NCBI GenBank assembly: GCA_018971455.1 | Contig: JAGXAV010000081.1 | Location: 1 to 7,937 of the forward strand | DNA from: Rhodospirillales bacterium | GTDB lineage: Bacteria > Pseudomonadota > Alphaproteobacteria > Acetobacterales > Acetobacteraceae | DNA: 7,937 nt | Reading direction: 5' to 3' | In this document: positions 7,318-7,937 of the stretch, piece by piece | Position numbering within the stretch: the first letter of the stretch is position 1 | Layout of the letters: the number at the start of each line of letters is the position of its first letter | Made by a program: the position numbers and the translations under genes | Notes under the pieces: model-generated | Database searches by the model: none | Seen by the model: only the letters and a program-made list of their open reading frames with translations | What the model was told of the DNA's origin: nothing

Positions 7318-7355
7318 TTGCATATCCCGGATGGGAGCGCAAGATTGGGACCCAA
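7318..7355. promoter_or_regulatory. Possible operator region with two dyads between livG and the MaoC-like gene
   Basis: Two dyad elements lie side by side in the gap between the divergent genes. The first is an imperfect inverted repeat, TTGC (7318-7321) and TCCC (7325-7328) facing GGGA (7333-7336) and GCAA (7339-7342); its outer and inner pairs are off by half a base in centre. The second is a perfect 11-bp palindrome, TTGGGACCCAA (7345-7355). Regulators of catabolic operons often bind such sites between divergent genes. I could not identify convincing -35/-10 pairs on either strand (the best plus-strand candidate, TTGCAT with AAGATT 17 bp away, is poor). If livG starts at 7323, the first dyad overlaps its start codon. 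Confidence 0.3.
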
Positions 7356-7381
7356 ACAACCATGGCGGAGATGGGCGGGCG

Positions 7382-7834
7382 ATGGCCGGATTGTGGTTCG
7401 AGGAGCTGACCGAAGGCCGCGTGATCGATGCGGAATGGAGCCGGACGGTGACCGAGGCGGACAACGTGCTGTTCTGCAGCATGACGATGAATGTGCAGAA
7501 ACTGCACCTGGACGCCGAGTTCGCGGCAACCACGGAATTCGGCCGCCCGCTGGTCAACTCGCTCTATACGCTCGGGCTGATGATCGGCATGAGCGTACAT
7601 AACCTGACGATGGGCACGACGATCGCCAATCTGGGCATGACCGACACGGCCTTTCCCGCCCCGGTCTTCGCCGGCGACACGATCCGGGTGAGCAGCACGG
7701 TGCTGGCGGCCCGGGCCAGCAAGTCGCGCCCGGAATGCGGCATCGTGACGTTTCGCCACCAAGCCTTCAACCAGCACGGCACGCTGGTGGCGACCTGCGA
7801 CCGCCAGGCGCTGATGCGCCGGCGGCCGGCGTGA
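7382..7834 (+). CDS. MaoC-like hotdog-fold hydratase (dehydratase) acting on a CoA ester
   Basis: This is a single-hotdog MaoC-family protein of 150 residues, predicted to hydrate or dehydrate an enoyl-CoA-type thioester in the cytoplasm. The hydratase motif region reads [18 protein letters not shown] (31-48). His42 sits where the catalytic histidine of (R)-specific enoyl-CoA hydratases lies, but the usual Asp five residues earlier is Asn37. [18 protein letters not shown] (53-70) is the buried hotdog helix, and [13 protein letters not shown] (91-103) is the typical beta-strand/GDT block. [18 protein letters not shown] (114-131) matches MaoC proteins that sit beside CitE-like lyases. With the lyase gene 10 bp downstream it should form a two-step hydratase-lyase module. 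Mesaconyl-, itaconyl- or methylmalyl-type CoA esters are the obvious candidates, by analogy only. The ATG at 7382 has GGAG 11 nt upstream and gives the family N-terminus; the in-frame ATG at 7331 would run through the putative operator region. Confidence 0.9.
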   Translation: MAGLWFEELTEGRVIDAEWSRTVTEADNVLFCSMTMNVQKLHLDAEFAATTEFGRPLVNSLYTLGLMIGMSVHNLTMGTTIANLGMTDTAFPAPVFAGDTIRVSSTVLAARASKSRPECGIVTFRHQAFNQHGTLVATCDRQALMRRRPA

Positions 7835-7844
7835 GGGTGCGGTG

Positions 7845-7937
7845 ATGCGTTTGCGCAGCCCGCTCTTCGCGCCCGGCGATTCGCCGGCCAAGGCCGCCAA
7901 GGCGCTCGCGGGCGAGGCCGATGCGGTCATTCTCGAT
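7845..7937 (+). CDS. CitE/HpcH-HpaI-type CoA-ester lyase, N-terminal fragment (runs off right edge)
   Basis: The first 31 codons read MRLRSPLFAPGDSPAKAAKA followed by LAGEADAVILD. This is the conserved first strand and helix of the citrate lyase beta subunit/malyl-CoA lyase family (R-S-x-L-F-x-P-G-D, then K, then A-D-x-x-I-L-D). Members cleave (or condense) malyl-, methylmalyl- or citramalyl-CoA in a Mg2+-dependent TIM barrel; the metal and CoA-binding residues lie outside the window. The ATG at 7845 follows the MaoC-like gene's stop by 10 nt, with GAGGG (7833-7837) 7 nt upstream, so the two genes are very probably co-transcribed. An in-frame GTG immediately before (7842) is a less likely start. 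The family is clear; exact substrate and gene name are not. Confidence 0.85.
   Translation, partial: MRLRSPLFAPGDSPAKAAKALAGEADAVILD

Noticed and set aside
6166..7602. 478-codon plus-strand open frame opposite livF and livG
   Set aside because: It overlaps Walker A, signature and Walker B coding on the other strand and has no recognisable domain of its own.
7076..7930. 284-codon minus-strand open frame opposite the MaoC-like and CitE-like genes
   Set aside because: The plus strand encodes two conserved enzyme families here; the antisense translation is Arg/His/Ala-rich with no motif.

Overview
The window is GC-rich, tightly packed bacterial DNA with short intergenic gaps and strong G/C bias at third codon positions. 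The gene families (a Tat-exported Liv-type solute-binding protein, a full LivGFHM set, and a short MaoC hydratase followed by a CitE-like lyase) suggest an alphaproteobacterium, perhaps Rhodospirillales/Acetobacteraceae or Hyphomicrobiales. That placement is inferred from style and gene content, not from a marker gene.

Layout. Positions 1-1286 (minus) hold most of a phosphoesterase/phospholipase C-family enzyme that runs off the left edge. A 166-bp gap with divergent starts separates it from a 420-residue multi-pass membrane protein at 1453-2715 (plus). This protein has no recognised function, and its C-terminal part resembles a helix-hairpin-helix domain. It converges on the next block with only 5 bp between the stop codons, and a perfect GTAGG-CTT-CCTAC inverted repeat covers both stops. 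Positions 2721-7278 (minus) hold a complete branched-chain-amino-acid-type (HAAT/Liv) ABC transporter operon in the order livG, livF, solute-binding protein, livH, livM. Gene spacings are -8, 34, 19 and 1 bp. A region of about 100 bp with two dyads (7279-7381) separates it from a divergent plus-strand pair: a 150-residue MaoC-like hydratase (7382-7834) and, 10 bp later, the first 31 codons of a CitE/HpcH-type CoA-ester lyase (from 7845).

How the genes may work together. The five Liv genes encode every part of one importer: periplasmic receptor, two permeases and two ATPases. The divergent MaoC-CitE pair is a typical set for hydrating an unsaturated dicarboxylyl-CoA and cleaving the resulting malyl/citramalyl-type CoA ester. 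A shared control region would fit an importer whose substrate feeds that pathway, but the substrate cannot be read from the sequence. The phosphoesterase and the membrane protein look unrelated to the transporter.

I see no mobile element, CRISPR array, tRNA or rRNA, and no clear evidence of a new multi-gene system. The least explained element is the membrane protein at 1453-2715.
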